This document shows, piece by piece, positions 23,381-32,306 of a stretch of 32,473 bases of DNA. How positions within the stretch are numbered: position 1 is the stretch's first letter; every line of letters begins with the position of its first letter. Made by a program: the position numbers and the translations under genes. The notes beneath the pieces are model-generated. The model was not told where the DNA came from. It did no database searches and saw only the letters and a program-made list of their open reading frames with translations. Source of the DNA: Cytophagaceae bacterium (GTDB taxonomy: Bacteria > Bacteroidota > Bacteroidia > Cytophagales > UBA9547); NCBI GenBank assembly GCA_027488865.1, contig JAIYAU010000001.1:1-32473 (forward strand), given 5' to 3'.

Positions 23381-24538
23381 CTAAATTAACTTAGCGTGCA
23401 TGGTGATCCACCTAGTAGGTAACTCACCTGTAGTAGCAGTTACATAATCATTATAGCTACAAGGAACGATAGATACAGTTGTAAACTGATCTTTACCTTG
23501 AGGAAAGGGTACCTCCATCCACCACTTTTCTGACTTTCTGCTCTTATAAAAATTAAGATCGTTGGGTTGCCCTGCAATACTTACCACATATTTTATATAA
23601 TTGTCTCCTTTAAAATCAGATTCATATTGTCTATTATAAAAACCCTCAGCCAAATACCAGATCATAGTAGCTACTACTGAAGCTGTTTGATTATTATTAT
23701 CAAGTAACGGGTTATATTCAAACAATCCTACGGCATGTAAACGTTCATTAAGTCCAGCATACCAACAAAGTTGGCAGGCGTCTTCACCACTTAACCCAAA
23801 CGGACGAGAAAATGGAGTACCTGGTGCATCCTGCATTTTAATCGCCCCTAAGTCAAAACTAAGCATTTCCGCTTGCCTCACTACTGGTTCTATTTCTTGC
23901 ATGTTTTCTCTAATCTGCCCAAGCCTATAATTTTCAAAATATAGCTTTTCGAGCACATCGAGCATTTCCCAATCATTTAGGTATGATTGATACGCAAGGT
24001 TGGTGAAATTAAACAGAAAATTAGGCTCATGTACTAAGATCTTATGGGTATGATGCTTATACATGCCTTCATTTTCATCTCCAGCCAAGTCTAAAACTGC
24101 ATCAACATTAAGAACACTGATGAGTTTGTTAAATTTTTCAAAGGCCATATAAAGACCATAATCAAGGTCATGTGTGCCCCCTATAATAATAGGCATAATA
24201 CCCTCATCAATTAGGATTTCACATACTTCCTTTATTCTCAAATAAGAATCCTCAAGTTTGGCACCGCCTCTTATGTTGCCAAGATCCACTATTCTATAGA
24301 ATCCTGTCCCCTTTTTAAGCTTATAAAGCTGCTTTCGAATGGCTAAAGCTGCTTTATCTGCACCATCATTGTGTTTGTTTCCTCTTGTTTCAATAGAACC
24401 GATCAATGCAATATCCGCTGATTTCCAATCTGGAAACTGGTCAAAATATGTTTTAATATTACAATACCAACTGTTTGGATCTACTATATGCTCAAAATCA
24501 GATTGATCCAGTGAGTCGAAAAATATTTTTATATCCAT
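23381..24538 (-). CDS. Arginase/formimidoylglutamase-fold protein with altered metal site
   Basis: This 385-residue protein is of the ureohydrolase superfamily, whose members hydrolyse guanidino or formimino compounds with two Mn2+ ions. The first motif GGTHDLDYG (His123) keeps the histidine. The second reads VDAVLD (Asp146 and Asp150 kept, the usual His is Val148). The third reads SFDLGAIKMQDAPGTP (Asp229 kept, the second Asp is Gly231). About four of six ligands remain. I recall a similar SFDLSAIRQSDAPG motif in Flavobacteria proteins named formimidoylglutamase, so this looks like that Bacteroidota branch. No hut genes are nearby, so the histidine-degradation assignment is unsupported. It heads the minus-strand run to 21480. 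Confidence 0.7.
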   Translation of the reverse strand: MDIKIFFDSLDQSDFEHIVDPNSWYCNIKTYFDQFPDWKSADIALIGSIETRGNKHNDGADKAALAIRKQLYKLKKGTGFYRIVDLGNIRGGAKLEDSYLRIKEVCEILIDEGIMPIIIGGTHDLDYGLYMAFEKFNKLISVLNVDAVLDLAGDENEGMYKHHTHKILVHEPNFLFNFTNLAYQSYLNDWEMLDVLEKLYFENYRLGQIRENMQEIEPVVRQAEMLSFDLGAIKMQDAPGTPFSRPFGLSGEDACQLCWYAGLNERLHAVGLFEYNPLLDNNNQTASVVATMIWYLAEGFYNRQYESDFKGDNYIKYVVSIAGQPNDLNFYKSRKSEKWWMEVPFPQGKDQFTTVSIVPCSYNDYVTATTGELPTRWITMHAKLI

Positions 24539-24783
24539 TATAAGCTTAATCTAGACGCTAAAGTTAATAAAATAGGGCAAAGGTTGAAATTATTTTAATG
24601 AATGTTTAATACCCTAAATAGTTCAAATGTTGTAAACAAATAAAAAATTAGTATTAATGAGTGAAACTAACCATTAAGTATATTGTAAAATAAGTTAAAA
24701 GTATATTTCCCAAATCTTAGCAAAGCTACTACCATTGTCGATTAAATAAACTTGGTAGTTGTAGATATTTTTTAAAGAATTGT

Positions 24784-24791
24784 TAACTTTG
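24784..24791 (+). promoter_or_regulatory. Bacteroidota -7 element upstream of the fur-type gene
   Basis: TAACTTTG fits TAnnTTTG exactly, 25 bp before the ATG. TTG triplets near 24750-24762 could serve as the -33 box. The implied leader is only about 15-20 nt. Confidence 0.5.
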
Positions 24792-24816
24792 CTATCTTTC
24801 TTGCAGCAAACTGCAC

Positions 24817-25293
24817 ATGGCTTTAAACGAAAAACTTTACGAAGAGGTAAAAAAGATTTTTACCGCATATTTGGAAAAAAAAGAATTGCGTAAAACGCCT
24901 GAACGTTTTGCAATACTTGAAGAAATCTATACTCGCACGGGTCATTTTGATGTAGAATCACTCTATATTAGCATGAAAAATAAAAACTACCGTGTAAGTA
25001 GGGCCACCGTTTATAATACATTGGATATATTGGTAGATTGCGATTTGGTTACAAAACATCAGTTTGGAAACAACCTTGCTCAATATGAAAAGGCTTATGG
25101 TTTTAAACAGCATGATCACCTTATTTGCACAGATTGCCACAAAGTTTTGGAATTTTGTGACCCTAGGGTTTATAATATCCAAAAAATGGTAGGCGAACTA
25201 CTAGACTTCAATATCATGCATCATTCCTTAATTTTATATGGTAACTGCACCAAGGAGACCTGCGAAAACAAAAAGGCCTTGATAAAAGAATAG
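24817..25293 (+). CDS. Fur-family metal-dependent repressor
   Basis: This 158-residue DNA-binding regulator has an N-terminal winged helix (about 1-85, with [11 protein letters not shown] and the recognition helix [13 protein letters not shown]) and a C-terminal dimer domain. Structural zinc is expected at Cys104/Cys107 (CTDC) and Cys144/Cys149 (CTKETC). A regulatory metal site is suggested by HFD (43-45) and the HDH at 99-101. It could sense iron (Fur), peroxide (PerR) or zinc (Zur); the sequence does not decide. It begins a compact plus-strand run with the STAS protein (24 bp later) and purA, and a superoxide dismutase lies further on. Confidence 0.92.
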   Translation: MALNEKLYEEVKKIFTAYLEKKELRKTPERFAILEEIYTRTGHFDVESLYISMKNKNYRVSRATVYNTLDILVDCDLVTKHQFGNNLAQYEKAYGFKQHDHLICTDCHKVLEFCDPRVYNIQKMVGELLDFNIMHHSLILYGNCTKETCENKKALIKE

Positions 25294-25317
25294 CAAGATA
25301 ATCATCTCAAATAATCA

Positions 25318-25671
25318 ATGATTCCTATGAAAATAAAACATGAAGTAAAAAATGGCATATTGCACCTTGCTCTTGAGGGTGATTTGCTTGGAGAAAGTAA
25401 TGGACTTGAAGTAATTAATATTGTAAATAACGAAATTAACAACAATATAATATTATGTGCTTTTGACCTTTCTCAAGTTAGGTACATGAACTCTAGTGGT
25501 ATAGGTGTTTTGATAACTACATTAACAAAATTAAGAAGTAAAAATGGTGATGTAGTGCTCGTTAAGCCTAATGAGCAAATACAAAAGCTTTTAACAATTA
25601 CTAAATTGAACGTGATTTTTCAAGTAGTAAATGACGAGAGTGAAGCGATTAATATTTTGAACAAAAAATAA
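25318..25671 (+). CDS. STAS-domain anti-sigma-factor antagonist
   Basis: This 117-residue single-domain protein is of the SpoIIAA/RsbV type. The strand-helix order fits, and FDLSQVRYMNSSGIGVLITT contains the phosphorylation site (Ser59/Ser60 before Gly61). Such proteins release a sigma factor or another target by binding an anti-sigma kinase when unphosphorylated. Two possible starts exist (25318 and 25327, both ATG), and the first is given. The likely phosphatase is 14792-16006; no anti-sigma kinase is in the window. It sits between fur and purA. Confidence 0.9.
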   Translation: MIPMKIKHEVKNGILHLALEGDLLGESNGLEVINIVNNEINNNIILCAFDLSQVRYMNSSGIGVLITTLTKLRSKNGDVVLVKPNEQIQKLLTITKLNVIFQVVNDESEAINILNKK

Positions 25672-25698
25672 GCAGGAATAAGTAGATTTATATCAGAT

Positions 25699-27009
25699 AT
25701 GGCGGTTGACGTACTTTTAGGATTACAATGGGGTGATGAGGGCAAAGGTAAGATTGTAGATGTGATTGCTCCAAAATATGAGGTAGTTGCACGGTTTCAA
25801 GGAGGTCCTAACGCTGGTCATACACTTGAATTTAATGGAATAAAACAGGTTTTGCATCAAGTGCCCTCAGGTATTTTTCATGAAGAGATTCAAAATGTTA
25901 TCGGCAATGGTGTAGTGCTTGATGTGGTCACTTTTATTAATAAAGAAGTGGCAGAATTGGCAAAACATGGCCTAGATTTAACCAAAAACTTGTTCATCTC
26001 TAAGAAAGCGCAACTTATTTTACCTACTCATCGCTTACTTGACAAAGCTTATGAGTTATCCAAAGGAGAAAACAAAATTGGATCAACCTTAAGAGGAATA
26101 GGGCCAACTTACCAAGATAAAATTGCAAGAAAAGGGATAAGAGTTGGTGACCTATTGTTACCCACCTTTAAATCAAAGTATGATGCGCTAGTAGCCGAAC
26201 ACAAAACCATTCTTGATTTTTACAAGTTCGACTATATAGCTGATGGATCTGATAATCTTTCGAATCTAGAGGTTACATTTTTTGATGCGCTCCATCAAAT
26301 GAAAAAGTTCAATTTTGTTGACAGCGAATATTTTATAAACGAGGCCATTTCTAAAGGAAAGCGAATTCTTGCAGAAGGGGCTCAAGGATCGTTATTAGAC
26401 ATTGATTTTGGATCTTACCCATTTGTCACATCCTCTAGTACTATGACGGCCGGTGCTTGTACAGGATTAGGAATAGCCCCAAAGCACATAAAAGAAGTTT
26501 ACGGAATTTTTAAAGCATATTGCACAAGGGTAGGAAGTGGTCCATTCCCAACAGAACTATTTGACGAACAGGGCGATAAGCTAAGAAAAGCTGGAAACGA
26601 ATTTGGCTCTACTACAGGCAGACCTCGTAGATGTGGATGGATAGACCTACCTGCGCTAAAATATGCAATTATGTTAAATGGCGTTACTCAACTCCTTATG
26701 ATGAAAGCAGACGTACTAAACGATTATGAAGAAATTAACGTTTGCACCCATTACAAACTTCAAGATGGTACCATTACCGATATGTTGCCCTACGATTTAT
26801 GTACGGAAACCGTAGAACCAATATACGAAACTTTACGAGGCTGGAATCAATCCTTAAAATCAATATCAGATTTTGAAATAGTACCTACTGCGCTTCATGA
26901 CTACGTACTTTACTTAGAAAAACATTTAGGAGTTGAAATAAATCTTATCTCTACAGGGCCTGATCGTAAAGAAACTTTAATTAAAAAAGGAATCGCCACG
27001 TTGGTATGA
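25699..27009 (+). CDS. purA: Adenylosuccinate synthetase
   Basis: This 436-residue GTPase-fold enzyme makes adenylosuccinate from IMP, Asp and GTP, the first step from IMP to AMP. It has the N-terminal GLQWGDEGKGK (P-loop with the catalytic Asp), GGPNAGHTL (catalytic His), IGSTLRGIGPTYQDK (IMP-binding), RVGSGPFPTE and the guanine-binding STGPDRKET near the end. The length is normal. The ATG follows the STAS gene by 27 bp, and the three genes fur-STAS-purA look like one transcript. Confidence 0.97.
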   Translation: MAVDVLLGLQWGDEGKGKIVDVIAPKYEVVARFQGGPNAGHTLEFNGIKQVLHQVPSGIFHEEIQNVIGNGVVLDVVTFINKEVAELAKHGLDLTKNLFISKKAQLILPTHRLLDKAYELSKGENKIGSTLRGIGPTYQDKIARKGIRVGDLLLPTFKSKYDALVAEHKTILDFYKFDYIADGSDNLSNLEVTFFDALHQMKKFNFVDSEYFINEAISKGKRILAEGAQGSLLDIDFGSYPFVTSSSTMTAGACTGLGIAPKHIKEVYGIFKAYCTRVGSGPFPTELFDEQGDKLRKAGNEFGSTTGRPRRCGWIDLPALKYAIMLNGVTQLLMMKADVLNDYEEINVCTHYKLQDGTITDMLPYDLCTETVEPIYETLRGWNQSLKSISDFEIVPTALHDYVLYLEKHLGVEINLISTGPDRKETLIKKGIATLV

Positions 27010-27144
27010 AATAACAATCTATCGTTTCAACAATAAATGATGAGCTATTTACAAAAGTCTCTTCACTTATGTTGTGAACCTTGACTTTTCACGTTATTCA
27101 AGAAGCAAGGCGTGCTTTCAAAATTTGATTTCAAGTTTAACTTT

Positions 27145-27152
27145 TATATTTG
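27145..27152 (+). promoter_or_regulatory. Bacteroidota promoter upstream of hisB
   Basis: TATATTTG (27145-27152) fits TAnnTTTG, and TTTG at 27124-27127 lies 17 bp upstream as a -33 box, together matching the phylum's vegetative promoter. The ATG is 17 bp further on, giving a very short leader. Confidence 0.55.
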
Positions 27153-27169
27153 TAGCCAATAATTAATTT

Positions 27170-28288
27170 ATGCAAAAAGTTTTATTTATTGACCGTGATG
27201 GTACAATCATTGTTGAGCCACTGCCTACTAGACAAATAGATTCTTTAGAAAAATTAAGTTTTTTACCATCAGCCATTTCCGCACTTGGGAAAATAGCTAA
27301 AGAAGCAAGCGAATATGAATTCGTAATGATTAGCAACCAAGATGGCTTAGGGACTGCGTCCTTCCCCGAAGACACTTTTTGGCCAGCACATAACAAAATG
27401 TTAGAAATATTGTCAGGAGAGGGCTTGGTATTTGATGCTAGTTATATCGATCGTTCTTTTGAACATGAAAACAAACCTACTCGTAAACCAGGCACAGCTT
27501 TATTGCAACCATATTTTAACGAAAATTATGATCTGGCTAATTCATACGTAATTGGTGATAGGCTTACAGATGTAAAACTTGCACAAAATTTGGGAAGCAA
27601 GGCTATTCTTATAGGAAAAAAAGAAGATTATTCTGATTCAGGTTTGCTTGATTATTGTGAACTAATCACAACTGATTGGCATCAAATTTATACCCATATT
27701 TGCAAACCTTCCCGCTTTGCACGGGTACAACGCACCACCAAAGAGACAAATATTTTTATCGAATTAAATCTAGATGGAAATGGGAAAACTCACATTAATA
27801 CTGGCCTTGGTTTTTTTGACCACATGCTTGATCAACTAGGTAAACATTCAGGAGCTGATTTAAAAATAGAGGTAAAAGGTGATCTCCATATTGACGAACA
27901 TCATACAATAGAAGATACAGGCCTCGCCTTAGGAGAGGCTTATCTTAAAGCACTTGGTGATAAAAAAGGAATTGACCGTTACGGTTTTTTACTACCAATG
28001 GATGAGGCACTTGCCCAAGTAGCCATTGATTTCTCAGGGAGAAACTGGTTGGTGTGGGATGCCCAATTTAAGCGAGAAAAAATCGGAGACATGCCAACAG
28101 AAATGTTTTATCACTTTTTTAAGTCTTTCACCGACACCTCCAAAAGCAACCTTAATATTAAGGTTGAAGGTGAGAATGAACACCATAAAATCGAAGCGAT
28201 TTTTAAAGGACTTGCCAAAGCTATTAAGATGGCAGTAAAGAGAGATTTAAACAACAGCCAAATCCCAAGTACTAAAGGGATTTTGTAA
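27170..28288 (+). CDS. hisB: Bifunctional histidinol-phosphatase / imidazoleglycerol-phosphate dehydratase
   Basis: This 372-residue two-domain enzyme carries out two steps of histidine synthesis. The N-terminal HAD phosphatase domain (about 1-165) has FIDRDGT (Asp8, Asp10) and a [10 protein letters not shown] acidic motif. The C-terminal dehydratase (about 180-372) has the metal-binding [18 protein letters not shown] and EHHKIEA signatures. In the E. coli-type N domain a CxH...CxC loop binds zinc. Here that loop reads [16 protein letters not shown] (92-107) and has no cysteine. The gene stands alone, without other his genes on either side, and has its own promoter. Confidence 0.95.
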   Translation: MQKVLFIDRDGTIIVEPLPTRQIDSLEKLSFLPSAISALGKIAKEASEYEFVMISNQDGLGTASFPEDTFWPAHNKMLEILSGEGLVFDASYIDRSFEHENKPTRKPGTALLQPYFNENYDLANSYVIGDRLTDVKLAQNLGSKAILIGKKEDYSDSGLLDYCELITTDWHQIYTHICKPSRFARVQRTTKETNIFIELNLDGNGKTHINTGLGFFDHMLDQLGKHSGADLKIEVKGDLHIDEHHTIEDTGLALGEAYLKALGDKKGIDRYGFLLPMDEALAQVAIDFSGRNWLVWDAQFKREKIGDMPTEMFYHFFKSFTDTSKSNLNIKVEGENEHHKIEAIFKGLAKAIKMAVKRDLNNSQIPSTKGIL

Positions 28289-28394
28289 ACAAGCACTTTA
28301 TTTGTTTTGGTCGAAAATCAATAACTACTAGGGCATAAAAAATTAGAAACAAATAACGGACACATTTAGAATATAAGGTTTTAAATCAAAAACA

Positions 28395-29903
28395 ATGGAA
28401 ATCCTTAACTCCATCATTACTTGGGTTATGAAAAAGCGCATTCACCAGATTGAGCTTTTTATGAAATATCCTATTGAAGTACAACAGGAGCTCTTAAAAA
28501 AATTAGTAAATACTGCACAACATACTGAATTTGGTAAAAAATACTTTTTCTCCTCTATTTCCACCGAACAAGAATTTAAGGAGAGAGTGCCAATTTCTAA
28601 TTATGAAGAAATTTTTCCTTACATCGATAGAATCATGAAAGGAGAAAATAATGTGCTGTGGCCTTCCAAAATAAAATGGTTTGCCAAATCTTCTGGCACC
28701 ACAAATGCAAAAAGCAAATTTATCCCAGTATCAGAAGAAAGTCTAGAAGATTGTCACTTTAAGGGTGGCAAAGATATGCTTTCATTATTCATCAATAATC
28801 GCCCAGAAACTAAGGTATTTGCAGGAAAAGGATTATCCATCGGCGGAAGTCATCAAATCAATCACCTAAATCCAGATACATTTTATGGTGACGTTTCTGC
28901 GGTAATTATACAAAACTTGCCATTTTGGGCACAGATTATTCGTACTCCAAAGCTAGAAATAGCATTAATGGACAAATGGGAGGAGAAAATCGAAAAAATG
29001 GCTGAAACTACCATTAGAGAAAATGTAACTAGTTTATCAGGAGTACCTACCTGGACCGTTTTATTACTCCAACGAATATTAGAGAAAACAGGGAAAAATA
29101 ATATTTTGGAGGTTTGGCCAAACTTGGAGGTATTTTTACATGGTGCTGTAGCATTTGGCCCTTATAAAAGTCTTTTTCAAGACCTCATCCCTTCGGAGGC
29201 CATGGGCTACATGGAAATATACAATGCTTCTGAGGGCTTTTTTGGAATAGAAGACATAATGGGTAGCAAGGACATGCTTCTTATGTTAGACTATGGCATA
29301 TATTATGAATTCATTGCTATGGAAGATATTGGCAAAGAACAACCAAAAACCATTTCTTTAGGCGAAGTAGAGCTCCATAAAAACTATGCTATGGTTATTT
29401 CAACTAATGCGGGACTTTGGAGATATTTAATAGGTGATACCGTTAAGTTCACAAGTCTTTATCCATTTAGAATAAAAATATCAGGAAGAACAAAACACTT
29501 TATAAATGCATTTGGGGAGGAATTGATTATAGAAAATGCTGATCAAGCGATTGCCAAAGCTACTGAAACCACTGGTGCTGAAATAAATAATTATACTGCT
29601 GCTCCTGTTTATTTAAGCGAGAAAGCAGGTGGTCACGAATGGCTTATTGAATTTGAAAAAGAACCATCCGATTTTGATTTATTTATTGAAATCTTAGATC
29701 AAACGCTTAAGGAAGTAAATTCTGATTACGAAGCTAAACGACATAAAAATCTGGCATTAGTGAAGCCTCAAGTAAAAAAACTACCTCAGGGCACATTTTA
29801 CAACTGGCTTAAAACCAAAGGAAAACTTGGTGGCCAATACAAAATACCGCGCCTATCAAATAATAGGGAGATTTTGGAGGAAATTTTAACTTTAATAAAT
29901 TAG
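28395..29903 (+). CDS. GH3-family adenylating enzyme
   Basis: This 502-residue protein of the GH3 family belongs to the ANL superfamily (acyl-adenylate forming). In plants these enzymes join auxin or jasmonate to amino acids; the bacterial substrates are not known. Motif A is SSGTT (99-103, P-loop-like). Downstream are SLSGVPTW, YNASEGFFGI (ATP/adenine binding), LWRYLIGDTVKF and the C-terminal lid with FINAFGEELIIENAD and a conserved Lys (LPQGTFYNWLKTKGKLGGQ). The length is usual for the bacterial group. It stands between hisB (107 bp upstream) and the sugar transporter, with no clear operon partner. Confidence 0.88.
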   Translation: MEILNSIITWVMKKRIHQIELFMKYPIEVQQELLKKLVNTAQHTEFGKKYFFSSISTEQEFKERVPISNYEEIFPYIDRIMKGENNVLWPSKIKWFAKSSGTTNAKSKFIPVSEESLEDCHFKGGKDMLSLFINNRPETKVFAGKGLSIGGSHQINHLNPDTFYGDVSAVIIQNLPFWAQIIRTPKLEIALMDKWEEKIEKMAETTIRENVTSLSGVPTWTVLLLQRILEKTGKNNILEVWPNLEVFLHGAVAFGPYKSLFQDLIPSEAMGYMEIYNASEGFFGIEDIMGSKDMLLMLDYGIYYEFIAMEDIGKEQPKTISLGEVELHKNYAMVISTNAGLWRYLIGDTVKFTSLYPFRIKISGRTKHFINAFGEELIIENADQAIAKATETTGAEINNYTAAPVYLSEKAGGHEWLIEFEKEPSDFDLFIEILDQTLKEVNSDYEAKRHKNLALVKPQVKKLPQGTFYNWLKTKGKLGGQYKIPRLSNNREILEEILTLIN

Positions 29904-30086
29904 GTCAATCCTCGTTTTGACAGCTAACCTAATAACCATCTTTTGGAGAATAGTTAATTAAACATTATTTTTAAAATTAGTTTGTTTTCTAAATACTCTT
30001 TTTAAATTTAAAAAATTTATATTCCAATACAAGTATATGACTACAAGCTAGTTAACTATTATTAATCACAACAAATATATTCAATA

Positions 30087-31460
30087 ATGGCTGGAGGCCC
30101 TATTTCTTCTAATTTTTCCACCCTTGAAGGTGGCTCAAATAAAAACTATTCTGTACCCATTGCTTTGATGTCAGGATTGTTTTTTATAATTGGCTTTGTA
30201 ACTGTTCTAAATGATGTACTTATCCCCATTATGCAGGACATTTTCCATTTTACAGCCCACGAAAATTGGAAACTCTTGCTCATTCAGTTTTCATTTTTTG
30301 TTGCTTATGGAATAATTTCTATTCCTGGAGGTTTTTTGGTGAAGAAAATTGGATATCAAAAAGGTACTATTTATTCTTTGGTGCTGGTAGCCATTGGTTT
30401 ATTGCTTTTTTATCCTGCATCACTTATGGCGTCATACGGCCTCTTTTTAATGGCTCTATTTATAGTTGGCGGAGGATTCGCCATTTTACAGGTGGCAATC
30501 AACCCTTATTTGATTGCGCTTGGTACGCCAGAAACTGGGGCCAGTAGGTTAAATTTAGGTGGTGCACTTAATTCAACAGCCACTGCAATCGGACCGATTT
30601 TTGGAACTTACATGTTATTAAATGAATGTATCTCCAAATCCGAAGATAAATTAAGCACCGTACGCTCCTTATATCTGGTACTTGCACTAATTATTTTTAT
30701 AATGGTAATCGCTTTAATATATAGCAAACTTCCTAAATTATCTATCGAAAATGATAAAGATGAACAACTTGAGGGAGATATATTTCAATTTAAACACTTA
30801 GTTTTTGGGGCATTAGCAATTTTCTTTTACGTTGGTGCTGAGGTAGTTATAGGAAGTCTATTGGTAGTTTATTTGAAATCTAATACCATGGGAAACGTGC
30901 CTGAAAGAATCGCTGGTACACTTGTAGCCTATTATTGGGGTGGTGCCATGATTGGTCGTTTTATTGGAAGTGCAGCCACAAAAACCATTGCTCCTAACAA
31001 AGCTTTAAGTTTTGTGGCAGCCGTGTCCTTTTTACTTATTTTCTTAAGTATGACCGATTTAATGATCAATAACAATGTTACCATTCCTTATATAAACATA
31101 GGTGATAATTGTGAAACAAACACGTTTTATTTAGGTCTCAAAATGGTTACCCTGCCTTGGGCTGCAGTTTGTTTGCTCTCAATTGGTTTTTTCAATGCCA
31201 TTATGTGGCCAAGCATATTTACACTGGGTATAGCCCGGCTTGGTAAATATACAAGTAAAGGATCAGGAATAATGGTTACAATGGTAGCAGGAGGTGCATT
31301 TGTATCATTACTTCAAGGGTTTGTGGCTGATCAAATTGGTTACACTTATAGTTTTGCAATTTGTTTAGTCTGTTATATTTATATCCTATTTTTTGGTCTT
31401 AAGGGTTATAAACCAAATAAAGTAGCCGATAATGAAAATGGTGAAATTGTGGAAATTTAA
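30087..31460 (+). CDS. Sugar:H+ symporter, FucP/GluP-type MFS
   Basis: This 457-residue membrane protein has about 12 helices. The N-terminal GLFFIIGFVTVLNDVLIPIM, the segment QFSFFVAYGIISIPGG and the motif QVAINPYLIALGTPETGASR are the marks of the FucP/NagP/GluP family of fucose, glucose/galactose and N-acetylglucosamine symporters. The C-terminal half has YYWGGAMIGRFIGS and FNAIMWPSIFTLGIARLGKYTSKGSG. Specificity cannot be deduced. A loop insertion of about 30 residues (CETNTF region) lies between helices 8 and 9. The gene is flanked by its own intergenic regions, so it is probably monocistronic. Confidence 0.92.
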   Translation: MAGGPISSNFSTLEGGSNKNYSVPIALMSGLFFIIGFVTVLNDVLIPIMQDIFHFTAHENWKLLLIQFSFFVAYGIISIPGGFLVKKIGYQKGTIYSLVLVAIGLLLFYPASLMASYGLFLMALFIVGGGFAILQVAINPYLIALGTPETGASRLNLGGALNSTATAIGPIFGTYMLLNECISKSEDKLSTVRSLYLVLALIIFIMVIALIYSKLPKLSIENDKDEQLEGDIFQFKHLVFGALAIFFYVGAEVVIGSLLVVYLKSNTMGNVPERIAGTLVAYYWGGAMIGRFIGSAATKTIAPNKALSFVAAVSFLLIFLSMTDLMINNNVTIPYINIGDNCETNTFYLGLKMVTLPWAAVCLLSIGFFNAIMWPSIFTLGIARLGKYTSKGSGIMVTMVAGGAFVSLLQGFVADQIGYTYSFAICLVCYIYILFFGLKGYKPNKVADNENGEIVEI

Positions 31461-31493
31461 TGGGTACAAAATATGTTGCAAACATATAAGTTC

Positions 31494-31501
31494 TAACTTT
31501 A
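31494..31501 (+). promoter_or_regulatory. Possible promoter of the superoxide dismutase gene
   Basis: TAACTTTA matches seven of eight positions of TAnnTTTG, with TTG (31476-31478) 15 bp upstream. It lies 35 bp before the ATG. Confidence 0.35.
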
Positions 31502-31535
31502 CATTATTATTTTAACATAAAACTTTTTAAACAAC

Positions 31536-32144
31536 ATGGCATTTACACTTCCTGCGCTTCCTTATGCATATGATGCATTAGAGCCACATTTTGACAAGTT
31601 AACAATGGAAATTCATCACGGAAAGCACCATAATGCTTACGTTACTAATCTTAACAATGCATTAGCAGGTACTGAAGCTGAAAGTTTGACTATTGAAACA
31701 ATCATTCATTCAATAAGCAAATACCCATCTCCAGTAAGAAATAACGGTGGAGGACATTATAACCATACTTTCTTTTGGAGCATTCTTGCTCCTAATGCTG
31801 GTGGTGAGCCTGTGGGTGAACTTGCAGCTGCAATTACAAGTACTTTTGGCTCATTTGAAAAATTCAAAGAAGAATTTGCTAAAGCTGGTGTAGGTCGATT
31901 TGGTTCAGGATGGGCATGGTTAATAGTAAAAGAAGATAAAACACTTGCAATTACGTCTACACCCAATCAAGACAATCCTTTAATGGATGTGGCTGAAGTT
32001 AAGGGCACACCAGTTATTGGTTTAGATGTATGGGAACATGCTTATTACCTAAAATATCAAAATAGAAGACCAGATTTTATTGTGGCTTTTTGGAATGTAG
32101 TAAGCTGGTCTGAAGCAGAAAAACGTTATCAAGCTGCTAAATAA
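31536..32144 (+). CDS. sodA: Superoxide dismutase, Mn type (or cambialistic)
   Basis: This 202-residue Fe/Mn-family enzyme converts superoxide to H2O2 and O2 in the cytoplasm. Metal ligands are His27, His76 (HYNH), Asp163 and His167 (DVWEHAYY). Gln144 in TPNQDNPLM and the Gly-rich NNGGGH segment favour manganese, but cambialistic use cannot be excluded. There is no signal peptide. The gene ends before an intrinsic terminator (32193-32228) and appears monocistronic. The sodA symbol follows the Mn-type call. Confidence 0.95.
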   Translation: MAFTLPALPYAYDALEPHFDKLTMEIHHGKHHNAYVTNLNNALAGTEAESLTIETIIHSISKYPSPVRNNGGGHYNHTFFWSILAPNAGGEPVGELAAAITSTFGSFEKFKEEFAKAGVGRFGSGWAWLIVKEDKTLAITSTPNQDNPLMDVAEVKGTPVIGLDVWEHAYYLKYQNRRPDFIVAFWNVVSWSEAEKRYQAAK

Positions 32145-32192
32145 GGTATTCAGTTACTTAAAAAATTATTAGAGCTATTCATGCTAGAAATC

Positions 32193-32228
32193 GGCTACTT
32201 CTTATGTTTTAGAAGTAGCCAATTTTCT
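32193..32228 (+). terminator. Intrinsic terminator after the superoxide dismutase gene
   Basis: The 10-bp perfect stem GGCTACTTCT (32193-32202) / AGAAGTAGCC (32211-32220) has an 8-base loop and is followed by AATTTTCT. It lies 49 bp after the stop. Confidence 0.8.
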
Positions 32229-32306
32229 AAATTGGTTCAGGAACTTTTCAAATTAGGGCTAGTATTTACTAAGAAATTACCCCACTGTTAGTGCCAAATC
32301 AAGGTT

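Noticed and set aside
24817-27009. Regarding fur-STAS-purA as a novel regulatory operon
   Set aside because: The spacing supports cotranscription, but each gene is an ordinary family member; I see no sign of a new mechanism.
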